This document shows positions 33,080 through 42,350 of a DNA stretch of 64,000 nt, piece after piece (position 1 is the first letter of the stretch; every line of letters starts with the position of its first letter). Source of the stretch: Isoetes taiwanensis (Eukaryota > Streptophyta > Lycopodiopsida > Isoetales > Isoetaceae); assembly GCA_021234155.1 (NCBI GenBank), contig JAJEKV010000035.1, positions 11,100,407-11,164,406 of the forward strand. Direction: 5' to 3'. The notes under the pieces were generated by a model that was not told the origin of the DNA, did not search any database, and was given only the letters and a program-made list of their open reading frames with translations. The position numbers and the translations under genes were made by a program.

Positions 33080-33215
33080 TTGCAGCAGTAGCTTTTGAAG
33101 GCATTAGTCCTTCCAAGGCAATCTCTGAAGAGAAGCTAAAGTTGAAGGCATTAGTCCTTCCAAGGCAAACTCTGAAGGCATTAGTCCTTCCAAGGCAATC
33201 TCTGAAGACAAGCTA
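33080..33215. repeat. Three direct copies of GAAGGCATTAGTCCTTCCAAGGCAA
   Basis: The 25-base core occurs three times (about 33097, 33146 and 33174), followed by (A/T)CTCTGAAG. It overlaps the 5' end of a minus-strand open frame (32880-33116, with a hydrophobic C-terminal half) that I consider unconvincing. Confidence 0.85.
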
Positions 33216-33219
33216 AACT

Positions 33220-34040
33220 TGTCAATCAATAATAACAATAAAACTGCCTCGCAGTAGCAGAGGAGAAATGTTAATGTTCTAAACTAGAAGAGCAGAGGAA
33301 AAGGAGAATGTTGCGGCAACATTGTTTAGCTTATCAATTCTAGAAGAAAATAAATAGAATATTGGTGCTTCAGATGCCATACCTCTTCTTGTGTAGTTAC
33401 TCCACTTTATTTGTGTAGTTTAGGAAGGTTTATTTGCAATAGTAAGTGCTGCAACCTCACAAAAAATATATCTACATGGCCGACATTTGTTGTTGATATA
33501 GTACTTCACTAACTAATGCTGAACTAACTTAACTAATTAACAATCTAACTAATGCTGAACCGGTATGTGTAGTTCAGCTTGATTCAGTTAGGGTACGTGC
33601 AGTCACTAGGACATAACAGGACATGATCATGCTCCACTAGGCTCATAAATGCTTCTCTTATCTCAGCCAAAGGCCGCTTATCACAATCTGAAGCTCATGA
33701 TCTAAAAGATGCTGCAACTGCTTTATTCAATATTTTTTACTACCGGAGAACAAATTAAGGATTGTTCGAGGTGGAGTTATAAAGCACCAACTGCCAGCAA
33801 CTAGGCCCTATAATCATGACCCAACTTAAGTTATTATATAGCTGCAGCAGCCCATCACTACTAACGACATACATCTGCAATGCAGTGGTTGAAAGCAATT
33901 GCTTGATTTTGAGGTGAAGTTGCAATGCAGGTGGATCTATAGAAGGGCGCCATGAAGTCTACATGAAGACCACGTCCTAGCCAGCTTGGTACTTCCACAT
34001 GAAATCAGGCTCTTGTTGCATCAACAGTTCTGTCTGTCAA
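33220..34040. other. Sequence upstream of the MYB remnant, no gene seen
   Basis: AT-rich, with short TAACTAATGCTGAAC duplications (about 33510-33560). No recognisable coding or promoter element. Confidence 0.4.
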
Positions 34041-34041
34041 G

Positions 34042-34675
34042 ATGAAGAGGTCCCTCTGGTCTCCCTAGGAGGATGAGAAGCTTTTGGCATATGTCCACAA
34101 ATTTGGAGCTAAGAAATGGAACGATGCCCCCCTTCTATCTGGTAATTGCATTGTCATTTTAAAAAGATTTGTACTAACAAAATTTTCAGTCTCTCTTTAA
34201 AAAAACAATTTTCAAAGCATCAATGAACTTCTGCCCCTTTCCTGCAGGATTGGAACTTTGTGGCAAAAGTTGTAGGCTAAGATGGTTCAACTACTTAAGA
34301 TCTGACCTCAAAAGAGGAGAATTCTCAGCACTGGAAATAAAGCTTATTTTTGAGCTCCAGTCACTTTATGGTAACAGGTAATTGACAATAAGCTGGACAT
34401 AACACACATAAAACATTGCAGCTATATGAAGAGATAATGACATCAAGAATTTTTGGAACAATGCTATTCACAGGGGTGCAAATAGGAAGAAGAGAAAGTT
34501 TTATTTGAATTTGGATCAAGTTACTACTTACAGGCTAGCAGTGCCCTTTAAAATTGATTTTAATTTGCCAAATCTGGAAGATGTAGATCAAGTGCAGCAG
34601 GAAAACCTTACAGAAGAGTGCAGTGCTAACTCCAGCCCTTCTTTGGAGAGCACTGCACTTTTCAATCCACTATGA
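34042..34675 (+). pseudogene. R2R3-MYB transcription factor pseudogene
   Basis: Three exon-like blocks at 34042-34141, 34248-34377 and 34422-34675 use the two intron positions typical of plant R2R3-MYB genes. Exon 1 reads KRSLWSP, a stop (TAG at 34065-34067), then EDEKLLAYVHKFGAKKW, the first half of repeat R2. Exon 2 reads [17 protein letters not shown] and [19 protein letters not shown], ending R2 and opening R3. Exon 3 keeps DNDIKNFWNN from the last R3 helix and a C-terminal tail ending at TGA 34673-34675. The segment that should hold the third conserved Trp and the PGRT stretch of R3 is missing between exons 2 and 3. With the stop in R2, the missing R3 segment and a frame change, it cannot encode a working factor unless sequencing errors are responsible. 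Intron positions argue against a processed copy. Confidence 0.8.
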
Positions 34676-34763
34676 AAAGTTTGTTCTCCAAGTCGAATCC
34701 TAGAAAAGACAATGCACAGCAAACTCATGAAAATGCCATTTCGTTACAAAAATATTAATCAAA

Positions 34764-35003
34764 TCAATTGCTCGGAAATGGACTTACCTGATTCGGTGTA
34801 TCAAATTTTAGAGAAGAAGAAAGAAACTGCAAGGATATATTGCTTCCATTCGCACGGGTGCACATCGCCTCCGTATTGAGATAGGACGTTGGGCTCGGGA
34901 AGCACGAGAGCAAAGGCTTTGCCAGTGTTGCCACCATACTAGTTGATCCTATCCATGCTGTCAATGATGAAAGGTTAAGAGAGGATAATATTGGTGTGGC
35001 CAT
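34764..35003 (-). CDS. Short ORF, possibly a first exon of an unknown gene
   Basis: ATG at 35001-35003 (MATPILSSLNLSS). The sequence to about position 34832 reads well and ends ISLQ in front of a pyrimidine-rich stretch. No motif is recognised. The plus strand over the same bases is also open for a stretch, so either or neither could be real. Confidence 0.2.
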   Translation of the reverse strand: MATPILSSLNLSSLTAWIGSTSMVATLAKPLLSCFPSPTSYLNTEAMCTRANGSNISLQFLSSSLKFDTPNQVSPFPSN

Positions 35004-35090
35004 ATTAAGCTTAGAAGAAAAATGGAAGGAAAAAGGGTCAAATCACCAGGATTGCACTGCTTAAGTTAAACAATTGGAAGTTCATACATC

Positions 35091-35287
35091 ATGCCATGGC
35101 CTATAGCCTGCATTGAGTTTATAGGAGATTTCCTTTTACCAGAGTTAGAGGTTGTGGATGACACGAATTTTCTTAATGCACCTCCAATGGCTGCCAGGAC
35201 CACAAATTCGGAAAAGAGGGCACACTCAATGGTGAAACATTATCCTAGCAAGAGGTCCAAGTCAAGTAGTGATTATTCACGTGAAGC
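35091..35287 (+). pseudogene. ORF fragment interrupted by the 12 kb hAT-like element
   Basis: ATG at 35091, then about 65 codons including FLLPELEVVDDTNFL and a basic Ser-rich end (HYPSKRSKSSSDYSREA). The reading reaches the target-site duplication CGTGAAGC at 35280-35287. On the far side of the element (47456 onward) the same frame continues for about nine codons before a stop. The family is unknown. The hAT-like element appears to have landed near the end of this frame. Confidence 0.3.
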
Positions 35288-35339
35288 CAGGGATAGGTTC
35301 TGTACGTATGAAACTATTTTTTCAGACGTATAAAGTGCA

Positions 35340-35640
35340 AAAATACGTATTTTTATTGTATTTAATACTTTCGCCGGAAAAAAAAGTTTCCGTGTTTAAA
35401 CCTTCCGTTTTAAACTACGCGAACTTTCTTTCCGCGTAGCCGAAGTCTAAGTTTTAAACTACGCCGAAACCCCTCGCCCGGCTTTAGCGTGGCGAAAGCT
35501 TTAATGTTAAACACACGAAACTCTTTTTTTCGGCGTAAGCGAAGTATAAGGGTTAAACTACGCGAAACTTTTTGTTCACGTGGCGTTCTTTGCGTTTAAA
35601 CTTACGCGCTGATTCAAATTTTAAACAGTTTTAAACTTTT
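35340..35640. promoter_or_regulatory. Left subterminal motif array of the hAT-like element
   Basis: Repeated, mixed-orientation motifs: TTTAAACTACGCGAA, CCGCGTAG, GTTTAAACC and GGCGTAAGCGAAG. The opposite end of the element has the same vocabulary. In hAT elements such subterminal repeats are transposase binding sites; that role here is inference. Confidence 0.6.
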
Positions 35641-35648
35641 GAAGTTTT

Positions 35649-35660
35649 CTATATATATTT
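35649..35660 (+). promoter_or_regulatory. TATA box for the cargo transcription unit
   Basis: CTATATATATTT stands about 35 bases before a short leader that ends in AACAAAG|GTAAAC (donor at about 35696). A matching acceptor TTTTTTTTTTTCAG ends at 36686. A non-coding first exon and a 1 kb leader intron before the ATG at 36763 are therefore plausible. Confidence 0.45.
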
Positions 35661-35695
35661 CGAGGCGTTTTAGTTATTTCTGCCTAGAGAACAAA

Positions 35696-36686
35696 GGTAA
35701 ACCACCGCCTGCTCCACAACACATGCCTCTTTGCCTTTTTTTTTTCATTTTCCCCTAGTTTTTAGCCAAACCTAGGTAGTTTTCTGTTGTTTTTTTAATT
35801 GTAGGTCTAGGGTTCCTCCATAGTGAGGCCCTTGCCTGTTGCCCCCGTCGATTGAGGGGCGTGACGATGGCGAGCGTCTCGACCTATGGTTGTTGAATCC
35901 AGACTGAATTTTTTTTAAGAAAAAAAAAAAAAAATAAAATGAAATGCAATAGAAATAAAGGAACAAAAAAATAATGAAATAGAAATAAAAAGAAGAAAAA
36001 AAATTTTGGTTGCCTACCCTTTCATCGACAACAGTAGTAGTTAGGGTAGAGAGTGATCCTTGGCTAGGTTAGAAGTTCGGAGTGATCCTTGGCTGAGGCA
36101 GTGACCCTCGCCTGGCGTGCCACATTTAATTGTGCCATGCCGATGGTGGGTGTCATTGCTGATGTTGAGGATTGCTAGGGTCAACCTCCCATTTAGATGT
36201 ATAGCCCTCCTCCCGCCGCTTGTTGGCCCGGTCCGGTCACGGTGCTAAAGGGTGGGTGTTGTACTCTTATGGAAGGTCGGTCGAAGAATATTTAATGAGA
36301 TATACCCTATTTTCTCGACGGTGTTGTTGACGAAAGTCCAACACTAATATAGGGAGGGCGATATTTCATTAAATATTCGTGACTTCGATAGGTGGTCTTA
36401 TGCAATATGTTGAGTTGAGTGCTTTGCCAACCTCTATGAGGGAGTTTCTCGATTCTCGAGTTGGATCAGATCATAAGTTAAACTTGTGGAAGAGAATGAG
36501 AAAATGCATTGCATATAACCGTAAATCAATCTCGATTAGATAGACTATAGAGTGCCTATAACCCTCAACTTGGAACTGAGTAGAGTGCCTAAAACTGTCA
36601 AGCTTGAAACGTAGTAGTTTACTAGAATCTTAATGAACCATTTCACGGCTTATTAACATTCACTAAAGTCGGTTTTTTTTTTTCAG
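35696..36686 (+). other. Probable leader intron, no gene inside
   Basis: Bounded by GTAAAC and TTTCAG. It contains an A-rich run (35918-36003) and GC-rich unique sequence without coding signal. Some small open frames here are chance. Confidence 0.35.
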
Positions 36687-36762
36687 ACTCTTAGGTGTTG
36701 ATGCTTTGCTTTTGCTTTCTTTGGCATATCGCTATCTATACACAGTTTCTTCTAAAGTTGCT

Positions 36763-38470
36763 ATGAATCCACAAGAGTCAGACGGGCTTAGACTAGAAGT
36801 ACAAGTAGCAGAGCCTCCCATGAGCCCTAGAGAAGGACCTAGGGTAGTAGCAGAGCCCCACATGAATGTAGAGACCGAGCACTCTACTAAGATGCAAAGG
36901 AAAAGATCAAGACCCCAACAACCATGGTCCAACCTAAGACACCTTTTAATGAATTGGCTTTGTGAGCTTAAATGCAGGTACGCCACCCCATCTGAGTTAG
37001 AGTTGATTACCACAACAGAAGAAGGATGGCTAGACTTCCACTCAGGTCTCATGCGAGATGCTGAAAGAGCTTTTGGGCCTCGAATGATAGACCTAGAACC
37101 TGAAAAGATTGATTCTGAAAGGTATGCTTGGATAGATGGCAATGTATCCCGTACAACTGGAAACATGATACATGCAGTAGCAAATCTAACTAGTCCGCGC
37201 TTGAGAGAGTCTTTGAAAGATAAGGCTGTGGAATGGAACACAGCTTGGACAAATCGAAAGCTCAGAAAGGAAACCCATCAACCCCCCCACCTAGTTAAGA
37301 AAGTGTTGGCACAGACTATTAGAGCCAAGCGTCCTGGTGAAACTGATAAAGAGTGGGAAGCAAGAAAAAGGGCAGATGCCAAGACTATATGGTTTGCAAT
37401 GGTGGATTGCTCTCAAATAATCAACAAGACCAGAATTGGTTCAGGAACATATGGAACGGTATTCAAATGCAATATCCTGGGTTCTAGTTTTCTTAAAGAC
37501 GAACCCTATTGTGTTAAATTTCAGAATGATGACGTGCGGTTAGGTACGGCCAGGCCTGATGTGATAGTAAAGGCCATGATGAAAAACATGAGGGAATCAC
37601 AAATGCAGGTTAGACATGGGTCTATCATACGCATTGGCCGCATAAACCGGGTTGGTAAGAACGGGGTTGATATTTCCCTCTTGGAATGGGGGTTCTTGTG
37701 CATCTCTTTTTGTGAATCATGGAGATAATGAGTTTGCCAAGCATGCATTTAAGAGACTAGGGTATAAACCTCTTTGTCGAGGTCGACGATCTGAAGCTTG
37801 AGCAACGAAAAAGCAAGAGTTATATGTTGCTCAAAGAGTGGGTGATCTAACTATGTCGCTTTTTAAGCGGCTTGCTTAAGCTTCATAAAGAGCACCATTT
37901 ACACATGGACTTGCACCCTGGCAATGTCTTGCTTCATTTTGAATTTGGGAAAGAGAGAGGTCGCACCGGACCCCGTGCTGTTTATATTGGTATATGTGAC
38001 CGGGGAGAAGAACGGTTAATAGGCGAGCCCTGTGGAAGTGAAGCGGTGGGCATACAAAAACATGGATGCTTGCCAAAAGGCAATTGAGAATGAAAGGCTT
38101 GCCTATCCTTACATGCACGATGATTTGTATTGGGGTCCAAACAGAGATGGAACGAAGATGGAATGCAAAGGTAGACTTTGACCTCTTAGGGGCAGCCTAC
38201 TTTATTTATTACCTTGCTGATTTTGCACGCAAGCATTCTTTCTTGGAGACCATAGGTACCAATGAACAAACCCGTGAGGTTTCAAACATGTGCGATTATT
38301 TGAAGCAATCGCGGGGAATCCCCAATACGAACAAGGCACGCAAGTTTGATCTGAACCAACTCTCGAACACCATCGCGGAGCACTTGGAATTGCTCTCCAA
38401 CACATTGCACAAGACCCCAAACGGAATCAGATTGGATTCCTCAAGTTGGGTCAGGCGCAGACGATGCTGA
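36763..38470 (+). pseudogene. Protein-kinase-like cargo gene with frameshifts
   Basis: ATG at 36763 opens about 320 codons. There is an N-terminal extension of roughly 220 residues of unknown type. Then comes a kinase N-lobe: glycine loop RIGSGTYGTVFKC (residues about 222-234), and YCVKF whose Lys is at the VAIK position. After a frame change near 37690 the frame shifts again several times. The next blocks read LYVAQRVGDLTMSLFKRL (hinge-like), then HLHMDLHPGNVLLHFE (HxDLxxxN catalytic loop, about 37900), then ICDRGE in place of DFG. After a further shift DFDLLGAAYFIYYLADFA follows (helix F-like Asp). The order is right for one kinase domain but at least three frame changes break it. The DRG in place of DFG and the unusual insert suggest an atypical kinase. 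Alternatively the shifts hide introns or assembly errors, though I find no convincing splice sites. Confidence 0.65.
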
Positions 38471-38713
38471 CCAAGCTGGACCAAGTCACGCTTAGCGTGC
38501 CATTTATGAGCTCTCTTGTACGCAACGAAAAAAAATATTGATTGAGCAATTGCTTGAAATACTTTAATAAAACATCTTTGGCATTGCTATGCTTATTTTT
38601 TGTTGCACTTTTTTATTTTTATAATTTATAAGTCATATTGAGTTGTTGTTTATTTCACGCAGTTAACGTAAAGCCTATTTGCTGGAATACTATTGCACAA
38701 CTTGTCTAGTGCC

Positions 38714-40159
38714 ATGCCAAAAAGAATGTCTGAACAACCAACGAGTTCGTCTCAGCGGCCGAGAGAAGGTGTTGGTGAAACAGCACATGAGGGCGACTTC
38801 GAGATGCCGTCCATTTTGAGAACTCCAGGAGAAGGAGATCAGTTTGTATTCCCTTCCCTACCTACAGTGTCAGAGGTTAGGGCACAACAGTTACAGAAAG
38901 CAGAGGAACATGCTAGGATGAATGAGTTGCGTGCGAAAGAGTTGTTGAGGTTGAGGGCAATGGCAGAAGTGGCTAAGAAACCAGGTGTCACAATTACAGA
39001 GGTGCATGGAGTTGCATGTGACATGGGGCCAGGCTGTTGCCCGCATGGAGCCGATTTTGAGGATATCGAGGCCAATTTAGACGCCAAACAGTTTGACAAC
39101 GACTGGCCAAGCAGGAGAGTAGGTAAGTATAAGGCATATGACTGCAAGATCCCTGAAGTCCGAGCTAGAGCTTTGGAGAGGTGGGTGCAAGTGAAAGGAA
39201 CAATGATAAAAAACCATGAATTCAGCAAGACATTTGCCAAGCAAGTGTACTATGAGATTGTGAGAGGGGAGGTTGTAAATTATGCCAGTAGAAAGTGGAA
39301 ACAAGGAAGCGGCAGTGGTAGCAGCAAGAGAGTGAAGCTTGCGGAGGATTCCGAAAGCGCTCTTGGTGATGAGCCCGTGACTATAACTTATTTGCTTCAA
39401 GATGCCATAAAACTTTTAGACGTAGCGTCGGTTGCAGCAGCAGGTGCAGTGACAGATGAGGTAGATGTGAAGGCTCAGTTAGAGAATGAAAGAAGTCGAA
39501 ACCTCACTTTGTCAGAGGAAAACGTGCGCTTAAAAGATCGTGCAAATGCTCATGATGTGATGGCTGCAGAATTACTAGACACAAAGAATCAGCTTGCAGC
39601 TTTGGGTAGGGAAAATACGGTGTTGAGAATAGACAATGACCATATGCGCACAATATCAAGAGTTTTAGATTCTGATCCCCTTAGAGTCTCCAAGGAGCAG
39701 GGTATTTCATACCTCCCTCCCGAATACCTATATGACAGTCAGTGGGATGATGTAAAGAACGGAGACTTTAGATATTGTCAAGTATGTGCGGATAATCTGA
39801 CCCAAGTTGGTTGGTATGCCTTAGGGTGTGGACATCGTCTGCATTTGAGATGTTTGTTGGATTGGATGATGGGCAGTAGGTTCTGTCCATCAAATGATGG
39901 ATATATTATACCAGAGCGCCAGTATGCAATGCTCAACATGCAATCACGCATGCCTCCCTTGCCAGCTATGGTTGCTCGCAGGAGGGATGGAATGCTTCAT
40001 CAGTTCCAAACACAACGTGAAATGGACCTTTGGATGGGGGTAGAAGAACCGCGTGAAGGTGAAGAGGTACCAGACATTAATCAGTACCTGCCCCCCGCTC
40101 CTGGGCCAGCAGGTGATAGTAGTGCGAATGTGGATGCAGACGATTACATTAACCCATGA
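38714..40159 (+). CDS. RING-like coiled-coil protein, hAT cargo
   Basis: An uninterrupted 481-codon frame from ATG 38714 to TGA 40157-40159. Segments in order: a Ser/Pro/Glu-rich N-terminus (MPKRMSEQPTSSSQRPREG), a Glu/Arg-rich helix (about 55-90), a Cys/His patch (ACDMGPGCCPHG, about 102-112), a basic Gly/Ser linker with KRVK, a coiled coil (about 255-318), then a RING-like finger CQVC...LGCGHRLHLRCLLDW...FCP (about 355-392), and an acidic Pro-rich tail. CGHxxHxxC is the core of a RING-H2 finger. The last zinc pair is incomplete, since FCPSND lacks the second Cys, so E3 activity is uncertain. The protein follows the kinase-like gene in the same direction about 240 bp downstream. Being the only long undamaged ORF in the element suggests it was kept by selection or is recent. 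Confidence 0.7.
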   Translation: MPKRMSEQPTSSSQRPREGVGETAHEGDFEMPSILRTPGEGDQFVFPSLPTVSEVRAQQLQKAEEHARMNELRAKELLRLRAMAEVAKKPGVTITEVHGVACDMGPGCCPHGADFEDIEANLDAKQFDNDWPSRRVGKYKAYDCKIPEVRARALERWVQVKGTMIKNHEFSKTFAKQVYYEIVRGEVVNYASRKWKQGSGSGSSKRVKLAEDSESALGDEPVTITYLLQDAIKLLDVASVAAAGAVTDEVDVKAQLENERSRNLTLSEENVRLKDRANAHDVMAAELLDTKNQLAALGRENTVLRIDNDHMRTISRVLDSDPLRVSKEQGISYLPPEYLYDSQWDDVKNGDFRYCQVCADNLTQVGWYALGCGHRLHLRCLLDWMMGSRFCPSNDGYIIPERQYAMLNMQSRMPPLPAMVARRRDGMLHQFQTQREMDLWMGVEEPREGEEVPDINQYLPPAPGPAGDSSANVDADDYINP

Positions 40160-40388
40160 GCTACTCTACATTATTTTTTTTGATATTTTTCCCTGAGTTC
40201 TCAGATGCACATGAATGAACTAACGTTGACGAGGATTCTTTTGTCTAAATAACATTTAGGGGGTTGGGTTGCCGCATTGAGTTGTTTGTTTGTGTTGTAG
40301 TTAAGTATAGTAAGTATGTTAGTGAGTCAAAACATCCTAATTAAGGATTAGTGGACTTCCTAACTCGAGACTTCCAACTCGCTCACCC
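40160..40388. other. 3' flank of the RING-like gene
   Basis: T-rich sequence without coding signal. No canonical AATAAA polyadenylation signal is evident here; a run of Ts is at 40173-40180. Confidence 0.3.
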
Positions 40389-40508
40389 TGGCTTGGTCTC
40401 CTTCGTTTTCTGTTTATCGTATCTAATTTGCCCCCTAGGATGACATCGCTCACTCAGGTGGCGAATTAGATACGTTGAGCAGGAAACTCGAAAAGGGAGT
40501 AAGCCTTG
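40389..40508. repeat. Hairpin 1 (family A)
   Basis: Arm 40389-40434 (GGCTTGGTCTCC...CGTATCTAATTTGCCCC) pairs with 40457-40508 (GGTGGCGAATTAGATACG...GGGAGTAAGCC) with bulges. The loop is about 20 bases. Confidence 0.85.
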
Positions 40509-40575
40509 GATGGTTGGATGGTCAGTGAGTCAAAACATCTGCACACGCAACCTATTTGACATCTGGACCTCATGT

Positions 40576-40702
40576 CAGGCTTAGTCGCTTTTGTTTGTCC
40601 TGTTTGATGTATCTAAATTGCCCCCTAGGATGAGGTCGCTCACTCATTTTAGGTGGCGATTTAGATACATCAAGCAAGAAACTCGAAAAGGGAGTAAGCC
40701 TG
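40576..40702. repeat. Hairpin 2 (family A)
   Basis: Arms (CAGGCTTAGTCGC...GATGTATCTAAATTGCCCC and GGTGGCGATTTAGATACATC...GGGAGTAAGCCTG) are copies of hairpin 1 with correlated changes. CGTATC pairing with GATACG in hairpin 1 becomes TGTATC pairing with GATACA here. Confidence 0.87.
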
Positions 40703-40735
40703 AATTAGATCGCGACCCTCTTGAATGGTTGTCAA

Positions 40736-40995
40736 GTCACTAGGCCTTATATTCTCCATGGCAAACAATATAGACTTCTCGAAATTCTTGTTACCTCCTT
40801 TATAAGGAGCGAGCTTTGCTCTGACTCTCTTCTGCGTGTCTCAGTGTCAATATATCTTAGATACTTTGCTAGGTTATATTACACAAAGACGCGCAAAATG
40901 GGGGTCGGAGCAGAAATCGTTCATTCTAAAGGAGGTTACAAGGTTTTTGAGTACTCTATTTTTATTGTGGCCACGGAGGATATAAGGCCTAGTGG
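40736..40995. repeat. Hairpin 3 (family B), about 260 bp
   Basis: The outer arms CACTAGGCCTTATATTCTCC and GGAGGATATAAGGCCTAGTG pair over about 20 bases. The inner arms around CTTGTTACCTCCTTTATAAG and TTCTAAAGGAGGTTACAAGG also pair, down to a loop around 40860. Confidence 0.88.
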
Positions 40996-41042
40996 TTGCT
41001 TGCGATTCTGTGGGTTCATTAGATGTTAGTGATTGATGAGTT

Positions 41043-41164
41043 CAAGCATCGAGACTTCCCCGTTTTTCTTTCCCCCCGGCTCTTTGGGCAATGTAGCTTA
41101 GTTTACATGTCCATTGTCCAAAGAGCCGGGGGAAAGCAAAGATTGGGACGTCTCGATGCCTGGA
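41043..41164. repeat. Hairpin 4 (family C)
   Basis: CAAGCATCGAGACTTCCCCG...CCCCGGCTCTTTGGGCAATG pairs with CATTGTCCAAAGAGCCGGGG...GTCTCGATGCCTGG, with a loop of about 20 bases. This is the best-paired member of the array, with about 50 bp of stem. Confidence 0.92.
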
Positions 41165-41206
41165 CCCAGGTCTTCGGGTTAATTGGATGTTAGTGACTGA
41201 TGAGTT

Positions 41207-41327
41207 CAGGCATCGAGACTTCCCAATCTTTCTTTCCCCTCCTCTTTGGGCAATGCACTTAGTTTACATACTAAGTTCCATTGTTCAAAGAGGGGTGAAA
41301 GCAAGGTTTAGGAAGTCTCGATGCTTG
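41207..41327. repeat. Hairpin 5 (family C)
   Basis: GGCATCGAGACTTCCCAATC...CCTCTTTGGGCAATG pairs with CATTGTTCAAAGAGG...GGAAGTCTCGATGCTTG. Same family as hairpins 4 and 10 but with independent paired changes. Confidence 0.9.
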
Positions 41328-41385
41328 TATTCAGGTCTCTTTCATCCTGGCCTGGAGCGTGACTTTCTTGAATGGTTGTCAACTC

Positions 41386-41838
41386 ACCAGGCTTTATATT
41401 GTTCGCTGCAAACAATATAGACTTCTCGAAATTCTTGTTACCTCCTCTAGAAAGAGCGAGTTTTGCTCTGACTCTCTTGTGTAGTCTCTCTGTGTCAATG
41501 TAGCTTAGTCACTTTGCTAGGTTATATTACACAAAGAGGCTCACAATGGGGGTCGGAGCAAAAATCGTTCGTTCTAGAGGTTGAACTTGCTATGACGTCA
41601 GAGGTGAGAGCGCACTCTAATTTCAAGTCAAAGTGGTGCCTGGGTGTTGTCCATCTATATAGCGGTTGTTAGGCACCAAATCATGGAACATCCTAACTCC
41701 CACTATTGATGGAGAACCTTGAGCATCACTATGACTTCAAATTAGAGTACGCGTCCCCTTTGGCAACGTGGTGGATTGTAGGTAACAAGGTTTTTGAGTA
41801 CTCTATTTTTATTGTGGCAGCGGATGATATCAGCCTAG
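41386..41838. repeat. Hairpin 6 (family B), split by hairpin 7
   Basis: The inner stem (CCTCCTCTAGAAAGAGCGAG near 41441 with TCTAGAGG near 41573) is continuous. The outer 5' arm CACCAGGCTTTATATTGTTC finds its partner only at 41781-41838 (GGTAACAAGG...CAGCCTAGTGG). The 3' arm is therefore interrupted by 41583-41780, which is hairpin 7. Confidence 0.8.
41583..41780. repeat. Hairpin 7 (family D), inserted in hairpin 6
   Basis: GCGCACTCTAATTTCAAGTC and AAAGTGGTG pair with CATCACTATGACTTCAAATT and AGAGTACGCG. It stands exactly in the gap of the hairpin 6 3' arm, so it arrived later. Confidence 0.82.
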
Positions 41839-41870
41839 TGGTTGCTTGCGATTCTGTGGTTGCACGCCGA

Positions 41871-42042
41871 TGGCATGCCAAATCGCCATTTGGATGCCAT
41901 CTGGACCTATAATTTGTACCTCCATTCCTTTGGGTGGCACATGCCATGCAAACCCATTTGGGTATTCAGAGCATGTGCCACCCAGAGGAATAGAGTACAG
42001 ATTATAGGTCCAGATAGCATTCAAAGCCCAATTTGGCATACC
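41871..42042. repeat. Hairpin 8 (family E)
   Basis: GGCATGCCAAATCGCCATTT, GGACCTATAATTTGTAC and TGGGTGGCACATGC pair with GCATGTGCCACCCAGAGGA, ATTATAGGTCC and CCCAATTTGGCATACC. The stem is about 70 bp. Confidence 0.9.
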
Positions 42043-42076
42043 GAAGTTATTCCCTTATTCCCGACTTGGGTACCGA

Positions 42077-42248
42077 AGTACCTTGTGAACCTTCGGATGG
42101 ATCAGATTCGTCCGGGCTGGTCCGAGGCTGTTTGGCCCCTTCGCATGCGTAGATTACTTCTCATTAGCAAGATTCTGGCGCATGCGAAGAGGCAGGCAAC
42201 AACGGAGGTCGAGACGGGTCTGATCCAACGAAGGTTTTCAGGGCACTG
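42077..42248. repeat. Hairpin 9 (family F)
   Basis: AACCTTCGGATGGATCAGAT, TTGGCCCCTTCGCATGCG and matching bases pair with CGCATGCGAAGAGGCAGGCA and CTGATCCAACGAAGGTT. The loop is about 30 bases near 42160. Confidence 0.9.
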
Positions 42249-42350
42249 CGGTTACACATGAAAGAAACATAGAAAGAACTATCATACATGAACCCAGGTC
42301 TTTGGGGGTAAGTTCGACATAAAATAAGATAGCTCAGTGATTGACGAGTT

